Notes: generated from the letters alone by a model not told the origin. 12,159 nucleotides of DNA from Chloroflexota bacterium (GCA_016196905.1 JACPWV010000115.1:1-12159), one strand, 5' to 3'. Positions 1 through 6,365 are shown, counted from the stretch's first letter. Made by a program: numbers and translations.

Positions 1-306
1 CCCCAGAACGCGTCCCGAGCCCAGGATGACAGTGCAATCCCCGCCCAGGATCAGCGGCCACCCCTCGATCCGAGATAACTGCTCGCTCAGGCGCTCCACC
101 GCCTCCGCCACCAAGGACAGGTTCTTGGCCCGGGGATCCCCTTCGGCTCGTCCCGTAGGGAGCGTCAGTGCCAAGTCACCGTGATCCAGGCTGGCCAAGC
201 GCTCCACGATCCCTGCCCGGCGCAGCGCGGCGACGGCCTGGGGCATGCCCTGGCTGCGCCCGCAGCAAAAGGGATAGCCGATCAGGCCCAGGCGCCGCTC
301 AGACAT
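1..306 (-). CDS. Arginase/agmatinase/formimidoylglutamase-family protein (N-terminal part, runs off the left edge)
   Basis: The minus-strand frame is open from an ATG at 306 to base 1 (102 codons, no stop), so only the N-terminal third is visible. It begins MSERRLGLIGYPF and contains PLILGGDCTVILG at residues 84-96. That matches the first metal-binding block of the ureohydrolase fold, normally GGDHS, which follows a core beta strand. Family members hydrolyse guanidino or formimino groups with a two-manganese centre. Here the usual metal-ligand histidine is Cys91 and the serine is Thr92. The later metal motifs (DAHxD and the C-terminal DxD) would lie outside the window, so substrate and activity cannot be judged. 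The ATG overlaps the end of the upstream acetyltransferase by 8 bases, which points to translational coupling. Assignment rests on one motif plus the general N-terminal layout; family level only. Confidence 0.62.
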   Translation of the reverse strand, partial: MSERRLGLIGYPFCCGRSQGMPQAVAALRRAGIVERLASLDHGDLALTLPTGRAEGDPRAKNLSLVAEAVERLSEQLSRIEGWPLILGGDCTVILGSGRVLG

Positions 307-745
307 CGAGGCTCTTCCGCTTGCTTAGGTAGACCACGCCGTCCAAGGTCGCATACCCCTCACGCTCGAAAAGGCGCAGTGAGGCTTCGTTGCGCGCCTC
401 GCTCAACGCCGCGAAGATCGACAAGCCGCGCCCGCGCAGCTCCTCCTCGGCGGCGCGGATCAAGCGCCCACCCAGGCCATGTCTGCGGTGTGCAGGATCG
501 ACGGCCAAACGATTGATCCAGCCCTTCCGCCCATCGTCGCTCACCACCACCGCTCCGATGAGCTTTCCCTCCAACTTCGCACCCACAATGGCCACCCCTC
601 CATCCTTCAATTGCTGGAGGATAGCCTCTCGGCTGTCGCGCCCCCCAGGGCGGTGGGAAAGTCCGGCTCTTTGCCACAGCGCGATGAGGGCCTCGTAGTC
701 GTCCGCAGCTAACAACCGAACCGTGACCGCCTCGATTTTACTCAT
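299..745 (-). CDS. GNAT-family N-acetyltransferase
   Basis: A 148-residue protein, normal length for a single GNAT domain, which transfers an acetyl group from acetyl-CoA to an amine. The acetyl-CoA pyrophosphate-binding motif A is clear at residues 80-92 (LAVDPAHRRHGLG, the R/Q-x-x-G-x-G pattern). It follows a beta strand around 62-69 and precedes the expected helix. The C-terminal half has RNEASLRLFEREGY (118-131), typical of motif B, where an Asn and a Tyr line the active site. I chose the ATG at 745 because an upstream in-frame TTG (760) has a poorly spaced ribosome-binding site. The ATG overlaps the nuoE stop by 8 bases, and this gene's stop overlaps the next ATG by 8 bases. Substrate unknown: it could be a small molecule, antibiotic or protein N-terminus. 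Its place after nuoE does not identify a role in complex I. Confidence 0.88.
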   Translation of the reverse strand: MSKIEAVTVRLLAADDYEALIALWQRAGLSHRPGGRDSREAILQQLKDGGVAIVGAKLEGKLIGAVVVSDDGRKGWINRLAVDPAHRRHGLGGRLIRAAEEELRGRGLSIFAALSEARNEASLRLFEREGYATLDGVVYLSKRKSLDV

Positions 746-1232
746 CGCCCTTGGCCTCAATTCCCTCGTTCCTCAACCGCTGCAAGATCTCGTCTATCCT
801 GCCCGGCGTCAGGCTCTCCTCGTACTCCAGGTTCACCTGCATCAGCGGGGCCTTGTCGCAGCCGGCCAGACACATGGCGGTCTGCAAGGTGAAGAGCCCA
901 TCGGGGGTGGTCTCGCCCACCCGGATCCCCAGGCGCTCCTCTAGGTGGCGGATCAGGCCCTCGGCGCCGCGCAGGGCACAGGGCAGATCCTCGCAGACGT
1001 GGATGACGTACTTCCCCACCGGCTCCGAGTAGAAGAGCGAATAAAAACGGACCACGCTGTATACCTCGGTGGGGTCGAGCTCGAGCGAGCTGGCCACCTC
1101 GCGCATGGCCTCCGCGCTCAAGTAGCCGTACTCGCGCTGGGCGATGTACAGCGCGGGCAAAAGCGCCGAGCGCTTATCCGGATAATGGGTCAGGATCGAG
1201 TCCAGTTCTGCCTTGGCGGCGTCCGATAACAT
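738..1232 (-). CDS. nuoE: NADH-quinone oxidoreductase subunit E (24-kDa, [2Fe-2S])
   Basis: The 164-residue protein matches the thioredoxin-like 24-kDa subunit of complex I, which carries cluster N1a and pairs with NuoF in the NADH-oxidising module. The four cluster ligands are visible as C-x4-C at Cys80/Cys85 (HVCEDLPC) and C-x3-C at Cys121/Cys125 (MCLAGC). The N-terminal helical bundle (residues 1-65, with YGYLSAEAMREVA and VYSVVRFYSLF) is typical. The start is ATG at 1232, preceded by AAGGGAGAA about 8-9 bases away. It lies 32 bases after nuoD. Odd context: nuoF, the usual next gene and physical partner, is absent. The same fold occurs in NAD-reducing hydrogenases and formate dehydrogenases (HoxE/HndA-like), but nuoD immediately upstream favours complex I. 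Confidence 0.93.
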   Translation of the reverse strand: MLSDAAKAELDSILTHYPDKRSALLPALYIAQREYGYLSAEAMREVASSLELDPTEVYSVVRFYSLFYSEPVGKYVIHVCEDLPCALRGAEGLIRHLEERLGIRVGETTPDGLFTLQTAMCLAGCDKAPLMQVNLEYEESLTPGRIDEILQRLRNEGIEAKGDE

Positions 1233-1264
1233 CGCGAGATTCTCCCTTCGACGCTGGAGATCGA

Positions 1265-2485
1265 TCAGCGGTCGATCTCGCCTAGCACGATATCGATGCT
1301 GGCGATGCAGGCCACCACATCCGCCACCAGCCGCCCCTCGACGATCCTGGGCAGCGTCTGCAGGTTCACGAAGCTGGGCGCCCGCACCCGCACCCGATAA
1401 GGTTTGGCGCTACCGTCGCTCACCACATAGTAGCCCAGCTCGCCGCGGGGGCTCTCGATGGACACATAGACCTCGCCAGGGAGCACCTTAAAACCCTCGG
1501 TCCACAGCTTGAAGTGGTGGATCACCGCCTCCATGCTGTGGGCCAGCTCATCCTTAGGGGGCGGGACGATCTTGCGATCATCGATGAGCACCGGCCCCTT
1601 GGGCAGGCGCCGGAGGGCCTGCTCCACGATCTTGAGCGATTCGCGCATCTCCTGGATGCGACACAAGTAGCGGTCGTAGACATCGCCGTGGGTACCGAGG
1701 GGGATGTCAAAATCGAACTGAGCATAGCCGGAATAGGGATGCGATTTGCGGATATCCCAGTCCACCCCGGAGGCCCGCAACAAGGGCCCGCTCACCCCCA
1801 GGTCGATGGCGTCCGGGGCAGAGAGGACGCCGATGCCCCGGGTGCGATCGATCCAGATCTGGTTCTTGGTCAACAGCGCCTCATACTCAGCGATGCGCGC
1901 CGGGAAGATCCTCAAAAATTCGCGCACCATCTCCTCAAACCCGGGCGGGACATCCTTGGCCGTGCCGCCCACCCGCAGGTAGCTGGTCATCATGCGCACC
2001 CCGGAGACCCACTCGAAGATGTCCAAAATTTTCTCCCGCTCGCGAAAACAATAGAGGAAAACGCTCACCGCCCCGATATCCAGCGCCTGGGTTCCCAACC
2101 ACACCAGGTGGCTGGCGATGCGCTGTAACTCGACCAGGAGGACGCGGAGTATTTGCGCGCGCGGCGGCACTTCTTCGATCCCCAGCAGTTTCTCGTAGGC
2201 CAGGACCAGGCCCAGGTTGTTGGAGAGGGGGGCCAAATAATCAGTGCGATCGAAGAGGGTGATGCTCTGGGTATAGTTGAGGCTCTCGGCCGTCTTCTCG
2301 ATGCCGGTGTGCAGGTAACCGATATCGGGGGTGCACTTGACCACCGTCTCCCCGTCCAACTCCAGGATCAGCCGCAGCACCCCGTGGGTGCTGGGGTGGT
2401 GGGGCCCCAGGTTGAGGATCATGGTTTCGGTGTGGGGAGTGATGGAGGCTACGCTACCCGCGTTGCTCTGGGAAGCCACGCTCAC
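1265..2485 (-). CDS. nuoD: NADH-quinone oxidoreductase subunit D (49-kDa)
   Basis: A 406-residue, full-length 49-kDa subunit, part of the peripheral arm that forms the quinone-binding pocket with NuoB. It has the signature GPHHPSTHG at 27-35, whose His side chains lie near the quinone head group. The DRTDYL segment (79-84) carries the Tyr expected to bind quinone. It ends with the canonical IVLGEIDR tail. It is the non-fused form; some bacteria fuse NuoC and NuoD. The start is GTG at 2485 inside GTGA, so start and stop of nuoD and nuoC overlap by 4 bases. A GGAAGG stretch 6 bases upstream acts as ribosome-binding site and lies within nuoC, showing translational coupling. The nickel-binding cysteines of the related hydrogenase large subunits are absent, which supports complex I over a hydrogenase. 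Confidence 0.97.
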   Translation of the reverse strand: MSVASQSNAGSVASITPHTETMILNLGPHHPSTHGVLRLILELDGETVVKCTPDIGYLHTGIEKTAESLNYTQSITLFDRTDYLAPLSNNLGLVLAYEKLLGIEEVPPRAQILRVLLVELQRIASHLVWLGTQALDIGAVSVFLYCFREREKILDIFEWVSGVRMMTSYLRVGGTAKDVPPGFEEMVREFLRIFPARIAEYEALLTKNQIWIDRTRGIGVLSAPDAIDLGVSGPLLRASGVDWDIRKSHPYSGYAQFDFDIPLGTHGDVYDRYLCRIQEMRESLKIVEQALRRLPKGPVLIDDRKIVPPPKDELAHSMEAVIHHFKLWTEGFKVLPGEVYVSIESPRGELGYYVVSDGSAKPYRVRVRAPSFVNLQTLPRIVEGRLVADVVACIASIDIVLGEIDR

Positions 2486-3060
2486 GGCCTACCTTCCTTG
2501 GCGGGAGGCTGCTCGGGGCGCACCCGGCGCATGTGGGCGCGGTGTTCCGGGAAGGCCGGAGTGTTGTAGGAGAAGGCGACCTCCTGGCGACCCTCGGGAT
2601 AATCCTTGCGCAGAGGGTGCCCTTCCCAATCGTCCGGCATCATGATGCGACGCAGGTCCGGGTGCCCCGTGATATGGATGCCGAACAGGTCGAACACCTC
2701 GCGTTCGTGCCAGTTGGCCGTGCTCCAGATGGACACCACCGAGGGCACGCTGGGCGGATCCCCCTGGGCGACCACCTTGAGACGCACCCGATGCTTAAGC
2801 GGCAGGGAGTAGAGGTGATAGACCACCACGAAGCGCGGGTATTGAGGCAGGCGCACATAGTCCACCGCGGTGAGGTCGGATAGGAAGTTATACTGAAGCG
2901 CCGCATCATCGCGCAGCCGGCGGCAGGCCTCCACCAAGCTCTGGGCCTCGATCCACAGCGTCACCTCGCCGCGGGACGACTCTGCTTTCGCTACGGCCGT
3001 GGGCAGGTGCTCGCGCAGGCGCTGCACAGTAGGATTATTTTCGAGAGAGGTGGCGATCAT
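2482..3060 (-). CDS. nuoC: NADH-quinone oxidoreductase subunit C (30-kDa)
   Basis: A 192-residue protein of the 30-kDa subunit family, a non-redox structural part of the complex I peripheral arm bound to NuoD. The family signature is at residues 117-135 (WHEREVFDLFGI, then GHPDLR), followed by the basic block DDWEGHPLRKDYP (143-155). The last 35 residues form a charged tail. The ATG at 3060 is the only credible start, yet no Shine-Dalgarno sequence is visible in the 20 bases before it (it reads CAGCCCGTATAAC-ATG on the coding strand). This contrasts with its neighbours. A 153-base gap separates it from nuoB, unusual for this otherwise tight operon. It may depend on an internal promoter or a structured leader; see findings. 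Confidence 0.96.
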   Translation of the reverse strand: MIATSLENNPTVQRLREHLPTAVAKAESSRGEVTLWIEAQSLVEACRRLRDDAALQYNFLSDLTAVDYVRLPQYPRFVVVYHLYSLPLKHRVRLKVVAQGDPPSVPSVVSIWSTANWHEREVFDLFGIHITGHPDLRRIMMPDDWEGHPLRKDYPEGRQEVAFSYNTPAFPEHRAHMRRVRPEQPPAKEGRP

Positions 3061-3213
3061 GTTATACGGGCTGATCGGCGGAATGGCTAACCGTAGGATG
3101 AGTCGGTTGCTCTATCGATGGGTAGCTAGTCGTCAAATGTTCTAGAGAGCTTTCGACACCAACCCTCCGCGTGCTGGTTCCCGCGCCCGAGGCGATGCAG
3201 CGCGCAGTCTGGG

Positions 3214-3765
3214 TCACGCCTGGCGCGGCGGGATCGCTGTCGCGCGGCCGGTCCACTCCCCCGGAGCGGGCCTCACCTCGCCGCCCTCCTGGATCTTCTT
3301 CTGCAGCAGGAGCAGCGAATCAATCAAAGAAGCGGGGTTGGGTGGGCAGCCGGGCAGGTAGACATCGACGGGAATGATCTGATCCACCCCCTGCACCAAG
3401 GCGTAGTTGTTGTAGACCCCGCCGCAGGAGGCGCAAGCGCCCATGGCGATGACGTACTTGGGCTCGGGCATCTGGTCGTACAGGCGTTTGACCACCGGCG
3501 CCATCTTTTGGGAGACCCGCCCGGCCACGATCATCAGATCGGCCTGGCGCGGCGAGGCGCGATAAACCTCCGAGCCGAAGCGGGCCAGATCGAAGCGGGA
3601 AGCGAAGGTGGCCATCATCTCGATGGCGCAGCAGGCCAGGCCGAACTGCAGCGGCCACAGCGATGATTTGCGGCTCCAGGCCAGCAGCTTCTCCAGGCTG
3701 CTGAAGAGGATGCCGCTGGCCCGCGCCTCACGCTCCAACTGCCCTTCCCCTCGATCTACTCCCAT
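3214..3765 (-). CDS. nuoB: NADH-quinone oxidoreductase subunit B (PSST, [4Fe-4S] N2)
   Basis: A 183-residue subunit that holds cluster N2, the last iron-sulphur centre before quinone. N2 ligands are visible as the adjacent cysteines Cys45-Cys46 ([10 protein letters not shown]), Cys111 in [13 protein letters not shown], and Cys140 in [10 protein letters not shown] second cysteine of the middle motif (Cys114) is probably not a ligand. The ATG at 3765 overlaps the nuoA stop region by 10 bases and is preceded by AAAGGGG at good spacing. The frame stays open upstream to 3786, but that would add seven residues inside nuoA with no ribosome-binding site. The C-terminal 20 residues are a Pro/Arg-rich tail. 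NuoB is homologous to hydrogenase small subunits; the nuoA-B-C-D order makes complex I secure. Confidence 0.97.
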   Translation of the reverse strand: MGVDRGEGQLEREARASGILFSSLEKLLAWSRKSSLWPLQFGLACCAIEMMATFASRFDLARFGSEVYRASPRQADLMIVAGRVSQKMAPVVKRLYDQMPEPKYVIAMGACASCGGVYNNYALVQGVDQIIPVDVYLPGCPPNPASLIDSLLLLQKKIQEGGEVRPAPGEWTGRATAIPPRQA

Positions 3766-4130
3766 TCCAGCGCCCCTTTCTTCCACAGGTAGAACAAACC
3801 GATCAGGAGCACACCCACGAAGACCAGCATCTCGATGAAAGCGATGATCCCAGCGCTAGCCAATAGCTCGCGGAACACCACCGCCCAGGGGTACATGAAG
3901 ACCACCTCGATGTCGAACAAGATGAACAGGACGGCGATGAGGTAGAACTTGATCGCGAAGCGGCGCCGCGCGGGACCCACCGGCAGCATCCCTGACTCAT
4001 AGGGCAACAATTTTTCCGGCGCCGGGCGTTTGGATCGGGGCCCCAGCCAGCTGGAGAGGAAGATGCCCCCAACCGCGACCGCCAAAGAGGCCAGAAAGAG
4101 GATGGCTACCGGGACATAGTCCTGAAGCAC
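3756..4130 (-). CDS. nuoA: NADH-quinone oxidoreductase subunit A (ND3-like membrane subunit)
   Basis: A 124-residue membrane subunit with three predicted helices (about 6-29, 62-84 and 90-113). It carries the family loop [22 protein letters not shown] near 41-62 and FDIEVVF (72-78), with the conserved acidic pair inside helix 2. The cytoplasmic loop between helices 1 and 2 sits by the quinone-reaction site. Ser46 stands where mitochondrial ND3 has a redox-switch Cys; Ser also occurs in other bacteria, so this is not a defect. The start is GTG at 4130, with GGGGAAGG just upstream. It is the first gene of the nuo operon, about 25 bases downstream of the start point predicted from a strong promoter. 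Confidence 0.96.
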   Translation of the reverse strand: MLQDYVPVAILFLASLAVAVGGIFLSSWLGPRSKRPAPEKLLPYESGMLPVGPARRRFAIKFYLIAVLFILFDIEVVFMYPWAVVFRELLASAGIIAFIEMLVFVGVLLIGLFYLWKKGALEWE

Positions 4131-4161
4131 AGGCCTTCCCCAGCTGACACTATATAAGTGA

Positions 4162-4191
4162 AGTTTATCACAAATGCTCGAGGGTTGTCAA
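4162..4191 (-). promoter_or_regulatory. Predicted sigma-70-type promoter of the nuo operon
   Basis: On the minus strand a perfect -35 hexamer TTGACA (4191-4186) is separated by 18 bases from TAAACT (4167-4162). Transcription would start near 4155, leaving a leader of about 25 bases before the nuoA GTG. It is the only strong promoter seen for the nuoA-E/GNAT/arginase cluster and lies just downstream of the terminator of the preceding gene. Confidence 0.72.
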
Positions 4192-4241
4192 CCGCGGGGG
4201 TCTAAGCTGACCAGAGGCAGGGGGCCGAGCCTTAAAATTTT

Positions 4242-4270
4242 GAGCCCTCGATGCTGATCATCGGGGGCTC
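4242..4270 (-). terminator. Rho-independent-like terminator after the small membrane protein gene
   Basis: A 12-bp stem (GAGCCCYCGATG at 4242-4253 with its partner at 4259-4270, one G-U/A-C imperfection) has a 5-base loop. In the minus direction it is followed by AAAATTTTAAGG. It lies 36 bases past the stop of the 76-residue membrane protein gene and just before the nuoA promoter. The downstream T-run is only four long, so termination may be partial. In the plus direction no T-run follows. Confidence 0.6.
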
Positions 4271-4305
4271 AGGGCAAGACGCCTCGTATCTCGAAACCCG
4301 AGTTT

Positions 4306-4536
4306 CTACGACGCTCCTCGTTCCAGGTAGGCCTTGTATCCGTAATAGATGGCCATCGCGGCCACGACGCTGAGGATAGTAAAAATAATCGTCCAGCTCA
4401 CGATCACGTCCAGAGCGCCCAAGGGGGCCAGAGCCACAAAGAGGACACCCAAACTCACGGCATAGGTTACCCCAACAAAAGCCGTCAACGAGTAGCGCAC
4501 AAAGCGCAATCGGCGTTCCTTCGGATCACCGGCCAT
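4306..4536 (-). CDS. Small two-helix membrane protein of unknown function
   Basis: I do not recognise this family. The 76-residue product has a basic N-terminus (MAGDPKERRLRFVRYS) and two hydrophobic segments, roughly residues 13-35 and 39-62. It ends in a short tail YKAYLERGAS. The positive N-terminus and short hairpin suggest N-in/C-in insertion. The frame extends upstream to 4569, but the ATG at 4536 is preferred. It has GGTGGAAGG before it, and the predicted transcription start (about 4565) lies downstream of the longer start. It has its own promoter and terminator, so it is a single-gene unit between the cytochrome c gene and the nuo operon. An energy-metabolism accessory role is possible from position alone, but nothing in the sequence shows it. 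That it is a real gene rests on the promoter, ribosome-binding site and membrane pattern. Confidence 0.72.
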   Translation of the reverse strand: MAGDPKERRLRFVRYSLTAFVGVTYAVSLGVLFVALAPLGALDVIVSWTIIFTILSVVAAMAIYYGYKAYLERGAS

Positions 4537-4571
4537 CCTTCCACCTGCCTTTCTATGCTGAGGTGTCAAGC

Positions 4572-4600
4572 ATTGTAGAGGGTTCGCACAGGCGTGTCAA
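4572..4600 (-). promoter_or_regulatory. Predicted sigma-70-type promoter of the small membrane protein gene
   Basis: On the minus strand, TTGACA (4600-4595) and TACAAT (4577-4572) are separated by exactly 17 bases, close to the bacterial consensus. The predicted start near 4565 gives a leader of about 29 bases to the ATG at 4536. A second TTGACA copy (4569-4564), within an 8-base direct repeat, has no matching -10. Confidence 0.75.
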
Positions 4601-4601
4601 G

Positions 4602-4854
4602 TCTTAAGCAGGACATGCTTCGAGTGGCCGCCTCAGCGCCACGCGAAACTCACCCTGACTTTAAAACCCCCCAAACTCGGGCTTTGGGTCCGAGGGCGAT
4701 ATGGCGCAAGAGGAGGCAATGGCTATGGCTGTCGGAAAAACAAGGACAAGCCATCTATCGATGCCGCATCCCAAGTCATGTTGACGCGCTCAGGGGGACG
4801 CGACCCCGGCCGGATCGCCAAACGCGGTGGGTTAAAAGCGGGCGGGCCAGGGCC
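4602..4854. other. Non-coding stretch between the small membrane protein promoter and the cytochrome c gene
   Basis: About 250 bases without a convincing gene. A plus-strand frame here (4594-4887) has no ribosome-binding site and an Arg/Trp-rich translation resembling no family. A weak hairpin (CTCGG at 4676-4680 with CCGAG at 4690-4694) is followed, in the minus direction, by TTTGGGGGGTTTT. It could terminate the cytochrome transcript, though it lies about 160 bases past the stop. No tRNA or repeat was seen. Confidence 0.5.
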
Positions 4855-5277
4855 TTATGCGCAAGGGGTGGGGGTAGGGCGGGGTAGGCTCTGAAGCCAG
4901 GCGTAGATGTGGCTGAGCTCTTGGTTGCTGACTCGCTCGGGTGGGAAAGGCTCCATCTCACCCCGAGGCATGCGCACTTGTCGCATGAAGGTGCTAAAAC
5001 TCATCCGGATGCCGGCCAAAGTAGGATTCACCCCTCCCTCGGCATTGGGACCATGGCAGCGGGCACAACCGACCGATCGATACAGTTGGGCACCTAGGGC
5101 CGGATCCGGGACAATCGTCGCAGCGGGCGAGGGTATGGTCGAAGTGGGGGATGGCTCCAGCGTCGCCGTGGAGGGAACGGTAGGCCCCGCCTGGCAAGCC
5201 ACCAGCAGGAGCCCCAGCGCCACTCCTACCTTGGACCATCCCTGGACGAAATAGCACGACCCTCTCATTCCACCCAT
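4855..5277 (-). CDS. Mono-haem c-type cytochrome, predicted lipoprotein
   Basis: The 140-residue precursor begins with a short charged N-terminus and a hydrophobic segment (about 16-27) ending in LLVACQAG. This is a lipobox with Cys28 as the lipidated residue. It should therefore be exported and anchored on the outer face of the membrane. A Pro/Ser/Thr-rich linker (31-57) leads into a small class I cytochrome c domain. Haem attachment is C-x-x-C-H at 71-75 (GCARCHG), and the sixth ligand is probably Met103 or Met108 in RMPRGEMEPF. The final helix holds NQELSHIYAWLQSL (118-131). It is likely a one-electron carrier between membrane complexes or to a terminal oxidase; the partner cannot be named. 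The ATG at 5277 is taken; a second in-frame ATG at 5268 is possible, and neither has a strong ribosome-binding site. It lies 250 bases after the anti-sigma gene. Confidence 0.9.
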   Translation of the reverse strand: MGGMRGSCYFVQGWSKVGVALGLLLVACQAGPTVPSTATLEPSPTSTIPSPAATIVPDPALGAQLYRSVGCARCHGPNAEGGVNPTLAGIRMSFSTFMRQVRMPRGEMEPFPPERVSNQELSHIYAWLQSLPRPTPTPCA

Positions 5278-5291
5278 GGGCGCGGGCCCAT

Positions 5292-5320
5292 TTTATAGCG
5301 GAAAGATAAAGACTTAAAGG
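5292..5320 (-). promoter_or_regulatory. Possible promoter of the cytochrome c gene
   Basis: On the minus strand a TATAAA -10-like element (5297-5292) lies just before the cytochrome ATG. The best -35 candidates (CCTTTA or TTTAAG, 15-17 bases upstream) are weak. If used, the leader would be only about 8-10 bases. The region from here to 5460 holds no other strong -10/-35 pair. Confidence 0.35.
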
Positions 5321-5464
5321 GCTACCTCTGGGGCGCAGTGCGAGGAGGTCCGGATTCCTCTCGAGTGATATCAAAAGTCAAGGGGCAGACTTCAACGTAG
5401 GCGCTAGACCTGCCTAGTAATCCTGGATGTAACCCTCGCTCGTGGTCGAGACGACAGTGATTGT

Positions 5465-5514
5465 TCCTTCCATTCCTGCATGGAACTCACAGATTTATGA
5501 AAAGAATGGAAGGA
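5465..5514 (-). other. Inverted repeat downstream of the anti-sigma gene (possible terminator or RNA switch)
   Basis: TCCTTCCATTC (5465-5475) is exactly complementary to GAATGGAAGGA (5504-5514), giving an 11-bp stem around a 28-base loop. The loop contains another ATGGAA (5480-5485) that can pair with TTCCAT (5468-5473), so two hairpins exclude each other. It starts 13 bases past the anti-sigma stop. No T-run follows on the minus strand, so a classic terminator is doubtful. Confidence 0.45.
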
Positions 5515-5527
5515 CCTCGAAGGAATC

Positions 5528-6310
5528 TTAGAGAGAAGCAGCCAGGACCCGGGGACCGGTGGGGCCGGGGCTGCCCTCCTCCGGCTCTACCGTTACACCT
5601 ACTGCTTGATAAGCTCCCAGCGGTTCGCCTGCCCGGAAAAGAAAATAGGCGCGTCCGCTGGCGTCCACGCTGAAGAGGCCGCCGCTGTCCCGTTCTCCAT
5701 TCCGGATCAGCCAAAGCTGATACGCCTGCCCCTCGCCCAGGGCAGGAAGTTTGTACGCCAGCAACATGGCCACCGATTCATCGGGTTCGACCATCAAGAA
5801 ACCCCAGGCTTCCGCCGCGTCCGCTTGACCCTGCAAGGGGATGCGCGAGTACTCGCCGGTGGTGAAGAAGGCCATCGCCAACTGCTGGTCCCGCAACTGA
5901 TCGAACAGCTGGTCGACCATTCCGCTTTGGCGCGCCAACTCGCCTTGGATCGAAAGCGCCCACCCACCCAGCAGGCCCAGGAGCAGGAGGAGGGCGGCCG
6001 GTCCCAGTGGGGCTAGGCGGCGCCCCCAGCTGGCGAGCCACATCCAGAGATGCGCAGGCTGAGCCAGCCGCTCGCGCTCCAAGCGGGCCAGCAGCCGCCT
6101 CTTGAGGGCCAGCGCCGGTGTTTGAAGCGTGGCGGCATAGGGCAGCGCCTCGGCGACTTGCCGAAACTCCTCCAGAAGCCGGCGAGATGGAGGGCAGTCC
6201 GGCAGGTGGCGCAGGACCAGAGCCTGCTCCTCCCCTTCCAGGCTGCCCAGCACAAAGGCTGGGATCAGCTTATGAATCTCGGAACAACGGGTGGCCTTGC
6301 TTTTGGGCAT
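5528..6310 (-). CDS. RskA-like anti-sigma factor (membrane-spanning)
   Basis: The 260-residue protein has an N-terminal anti-sigma domain (about 8-55, with IHKLIPAFVLGSLEGEE), one transmembrane helix (about 103-120) and an extracytoplasmic RskA domain (about 140-260). The outer domain shows AYQLWLIRNGE (196-206) and GVTVEPEEGSPGPTGP (238-253), both typical of the family. It should hold the sigma factor encoded just upstream at the membrane until a signal triggers release, often by proteolysis in known systems. The zinc-binding pattern H-x3-C-x2-C is degenerate: His35 and Cys39 remain, but the final cysteine is Ser42. Zinc-free relatives exist, so binding may still work. The ATG at 6310 has GAGGAAG close upstream. 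It follows the sigma gene by 55 bases containing a short GC hairpin, and is almost certainly cotranscribed with it. Confidence 0.88.
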   Translation of the reverse strand: MPKSKATRCSEIHKLIPAFVLGSLEGEEQALVLRHLPDCPPSRRLLEEFRQVAEALPYAATLQTPALALKRRLLARLERERLAQPAHLWMWLASWGRRLAPLGPAALLLLLGLLGGWALSIQGELARQSGMVDQLFDQLRDQQLAMAFFTTGEYSRIPLQGQADAAEAWGFLMVEPDESVAMLLAYKLPALGEGQAYQLWLIRNGERDSGGLFSVDASGRAYFLFRAGEPLGAYQAVGVTVEPEEGSPGPTGPRVLAASL

Positions 6311-6365
6311 ACTTCCTCACACCACTGTATATATACGCAGGCGCGTCGCGCGCCGGATTGCCCGC

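Noticed and set aside
1514..2128. Plus-strand 204-codon open frame opposite nuoD
   Set aside because: It is antisense to a secure gene; long antisense frames are expected in GC-rich DNA, and the translation matches nothing recognisable.
3061..3213. Possible tRNA or structured RNA in the nuoB-nuoC gap
   Set aside because: No T-loop (GGTTCRANNCC) or matching acceptor stem was found on either strand, and only short 5-bp inverted repeats are present.
3062..3256. Minus-strand 64-codon open frame across the nuoB-nuoC gap
   Set aside because: It overlaps the nuoB 3' end, has no ribosome-binding site and reads as low-complexity Ser/Thr/Pro with no membrane or motif pattern.
4000..4002. NuoA Ser46 in place of the ND3 redox-switch cysteine
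   Set aside because: Ser at this place (FESG/YESG) is found in ordinary bacterial NuoA proteins, so it is not a defect or novelty.
4594..4887. Plus-strand 97-codon open frame
   Set aside because: It overlaps the cytochrome c 3' end and the small membrane protein promoter, lacks a ribosome-binding site and has an Arg-rich translation typical of GC-rich shadow frames.
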